Shown piece after piece: positions 3,587 through 5,127 of a stretch of 5,127 bases of DNA. How positions within the stretch are numbered: the first letter of the stretch is position 1; every line of letters starts with the position of its first letter. The stretch spans positions 1 through 5,127 of the forward strand of contig JALUFY010000100.1 of NCBI GenBank assembly GCA_027051995.1. The letters are read 5' to 3'. The notes beneath the pieces were generated by a model that worked only from the letters and a program-made list of their open reading frames with translations, had not been told where the DNA came from and did no database searches. The translations under genes were made by a program, and so were the position numbers. This DNA is from Hyphomicrobiales bacterium. GTDB taxonomy: Bacteria > Pseudomonadota > Alphaproteobacteria > Rhizobiales > Aestuariivirgaceae.

Positions 3587-5127
3587 CTATCCGGCCAGCA
3601 CGCGCGGGGTGGGGAAGGTGATGGTGACTTTCGTGCCCTTGCCCGGTTCGCTGGCGATCTCGAAGCGGGCGTGATTGGCCTCCGTCAGGGCCTTCGTCAG
3701 CGGCAGGCCGAGCCCCGTGCCGGGCTTGTCGGGATGGTTCTTGCCGGTGATGCGCTCGAAGGGTTTCAGGGCGCGGGCCAGCTCGTCCCGCGTCATGCCG
3801 TGGCCGGTGTCGCTGACGCTGGCGGTGAGCTCTCCGGCCTTGTTGAGCTTCAGCGTCACCATGACCTGCCCGCCGGACGGGGTGAACTTGATGGCGTTGG
3901 ACAGCAGATTGAGAAAAATCTGCTTCATGGCGCGCTTGTCGGCGACGACGCGCGGCAGATTGGCCGGGATGGCCTTGCGCAGGATCACCCGCGCGCGGCT
4001 GGCCTCGTTGCCCAGAAGGTTCAGGCAATCGTTCGCCACGGCGGCCAGATCGACGCCCTCGAATTTCAGCTCGAACTTGCCCGCCTCGATTTTCGACAGA
4101 TCGAGCAGATCGTTGATCAGAGACAGGAGATGCTCGCCCGATTCGTGAATGTCGCGGGCGTAACCGAGGTATTTCTCGTTGCCCATCTCGCCGAAGCGCT
4201 GCTGGCGCATGACGTCGGAAAAGCCCAGAATGGCGTTCAGCGGCGTGCGCAATTCGTGCGAGATGGAGGCCAGGAACTCGCTCTTCTGCGCCGATGAGCG
4301 CTCGGCCTCCTCCTTGGCCTGGCGCAATTCGCTCTCGGCCTTCTTCGCCTGGGTGATGTCGCGCACCACCGCGCAGAAGGCCGCCTTGCCCGGCCTGTCC
4401 GGATCGCCGCGCCTGCCCAGCCTGCCGATGGTGAGAAAAAGCGGGATTTCGCCGCCCGCGGCGCGCGCCGTCACCTCGCGGCCCTCGTTGTAGATGCTGG
4501 CGAGGGATGCGTCGCTGGAGAGCGCCTCGAGGTATTCCTTCACCACCGCGCGGCTCTCGCCCTTCATGAGATCGAGGAAGGATGTGCCCGCCACATCCTT
4601 CACGTTCATGCCGAAAAGAGCTTCCGCGCCGGCCGAGAAGGAGAGAATTTCGCCCTGCCGGTTGAGGGTGATGATGCCGTCGGCGGCGGTGTCGAGAATG
4701 GCGCGCAATTCCTCGTCGATGGGCTCCGGGGCGCAGGTGGCGGGGGCGGCGCTCTCCGCCGGTTCCGTAGCGCCGGAGACCGCTTGGGATGGCTCTTCTT
4801 TCGTCTCTCCCGCCTCTTCCGCCTCTCGCGGCCTGTCCGCTGGCGGCCTGGGCGTGGAGGAGACGATGCGCACCACCGGGGCGCTTTTTTTGGCCGGCTC
4901 CGTTTCCCTTTTCTCTTCCGGCGGCTTTTGCGCGCCTGAGCCGGATGCGGCGGCGGAAGTCTCCCGATGCTCTCCCCGTTCCGCCGCCGGGGCTTGCGGC
5001 GCTTCCGGCGCGGCCTGCTCGCCCTTTTCCTTTTTCGGGGCTTCTCCGGCCTCTTTCACTTCGAACAGCGTGGACTGGACGACCGCCCCGTCGCGCCAGG
5101 GGAAGACATCGCGCTTGAGCCTGAAGC
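3587..5127 (-). CDS. PAS-domain sensor histidine kinase, PleC/DivJ/PdhS-like (5' end outside window)
   Basis: The frame is open from the window edge to a TAG at 3589-3587, so at least 512 residues are seen and the true start is missing. The GTG at 5057-5059 is probably internal, because the coding frame continues upstream (FRLKRDVFPWRDGAVVQSTLFEV). Counting from that GTG as residue 1: 1-112 is a Glu/Pro/Ala/Lys-rich low-complexity linker; about 115-240 is a PAS domain (ILDTAADGIITLNRQGEILS, ending VVRDITQAKKAE) leading into a short coiled coil; about 259-325 is the HisKA dimerisation domain with phospho-acceptor His268 (SHELRTPLNAILGFSDVM); about 373-483 is the HATPase with N box Asn384/Asn388, G1 DTGHGM (417-422), F box PFERI and G2 GTGLGL (447-452). 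The segment RFG..., YLGYARDIHESGEHLL after the H box is typical of kinases acting on DivK. No transmembrane segment is visible, and no receiver domain follows. All catalytic boxes are intact. Confidence 0.93.
   Translation of the reverse strand, partial: FRLKRDVFPWRDGAVVQSTLFEVKEAGEAPKKEKGEQAAPEAPQAPAAERGEHRETSAAASGSGAQKPPEEKRETEPAKKSAPVVRIVSSTPRPPADRPREAEEAGETKEEPSQAVSGATEPAESAAPATCAPEPIDEELRAILDTAADGIITLNRQGEILSFSAGAEALFGMNVKDVAGTSFLDLMKGESRAVVKEYLEALSSDASLASIYNEGREVTARAAGGEIPLFLTIGRLGRRGDPDRPGKAAFCAVVRDITQAKKAESELRQAKEEAERSSAQKSEFLASISHELRTPLNAILGFSDVMRQQRFGEMGNEKYLGYARDIHESGEHLLSLINDLLDLSKIEAGKFELKFEGVDLAAVANDCLNLLGNEASRARVILRKAIPANLPRVVADKRAMKQIFLNLLSNAIKFTPSGGQVMVTLKLNKAGELTASVSDTGHGMTRDELARALKPFERITGKNHPDKPGTGLGLPLTKALTEANHARFEIASEPGKGTKVTITFPTPRVLAG

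Noticed and set aside
5057..5059. GTG as the start codon of the histidine kinase
   Set aside because: The frame continues upstream without a stop to the window edge and encodes a plausible protein segment (RDVFPWRDGAVVQSTL), so the gene is truncated by the window rather than beginning here.

Overview
The window is GC-rich bacterial chromosome and almost fully coding. It very probably comes from an alphaproteobacterium, most likely order Hyphomicrobiales (Rhizobiales). The evidence is a clear GcrA cell-cycle regulator (a family restricted to alphaproteobacteria), a perfect CtrA-type box (TTAA-N7-TTAAC), a cluster of GANTC (CcrM) sites, a LysR regulator resembling the rhizobial/Brucella LsrB/VtlR type, and a histidine kinase with the H-box region of the PleC/DivJ/PdhS family. 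I cannot name a genus.

Layout, left to right. Positions 1-63 (+) are the last codons of a gene entering from outside, possibly the HAD pyrimidine 5'-nucleotidase often found upstream of dapD. Positions 74-922 (+) are dapD, tightly spaced behind it. A strong, probably two-way terminator (969-1004) separates dapD from the convergent gcrA (1607-1056, -). The divergent gap 1608-1960 between gcrA and a beta-carbonic anhydrase gene is the main non-coding region. It holds a CtrA box, a near-consensus DnaA box, four GANTC sites (three in the gap proper, one just ahead of the gcrA ribosome site) and a candidate gcrA promoter. Positions 1961-2638 (+) are a beta-carbonic anhydrase of the Can type. Its stop codon overlaps the start of a LysR-type regulator (2635-3555, +) in an ATGA junction. 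Positions 5127-3587 (-) are the 3' part of a PAS sensor histidine kinase whose start lies beyond the window; it converges on the LysR gene across 31 bases.

How the parts relate: DapD is housekeeping (lysine and peptidoglycan precursor synthesis) and carbonic anhydrase supplies bicarbonate. GcrA and the PleC/DivJ/PdhS-like kinase belong to the CtrA cell-cycle network, and the gcrA-proximal gap carries sites for the factors known in Caulobacter to control gcrA (DnaA activates, CtrA represses, CcrM methylates GANTC). I see no mobile element, CRISPR array, tRNA, rRNA or defence system. Nothing here looks like a wholly new system. The most interesting points are the compact regulatory gap and the pairing of carbonic anhydrase with a cysteine-free LsrB/VtlR-like regulator.
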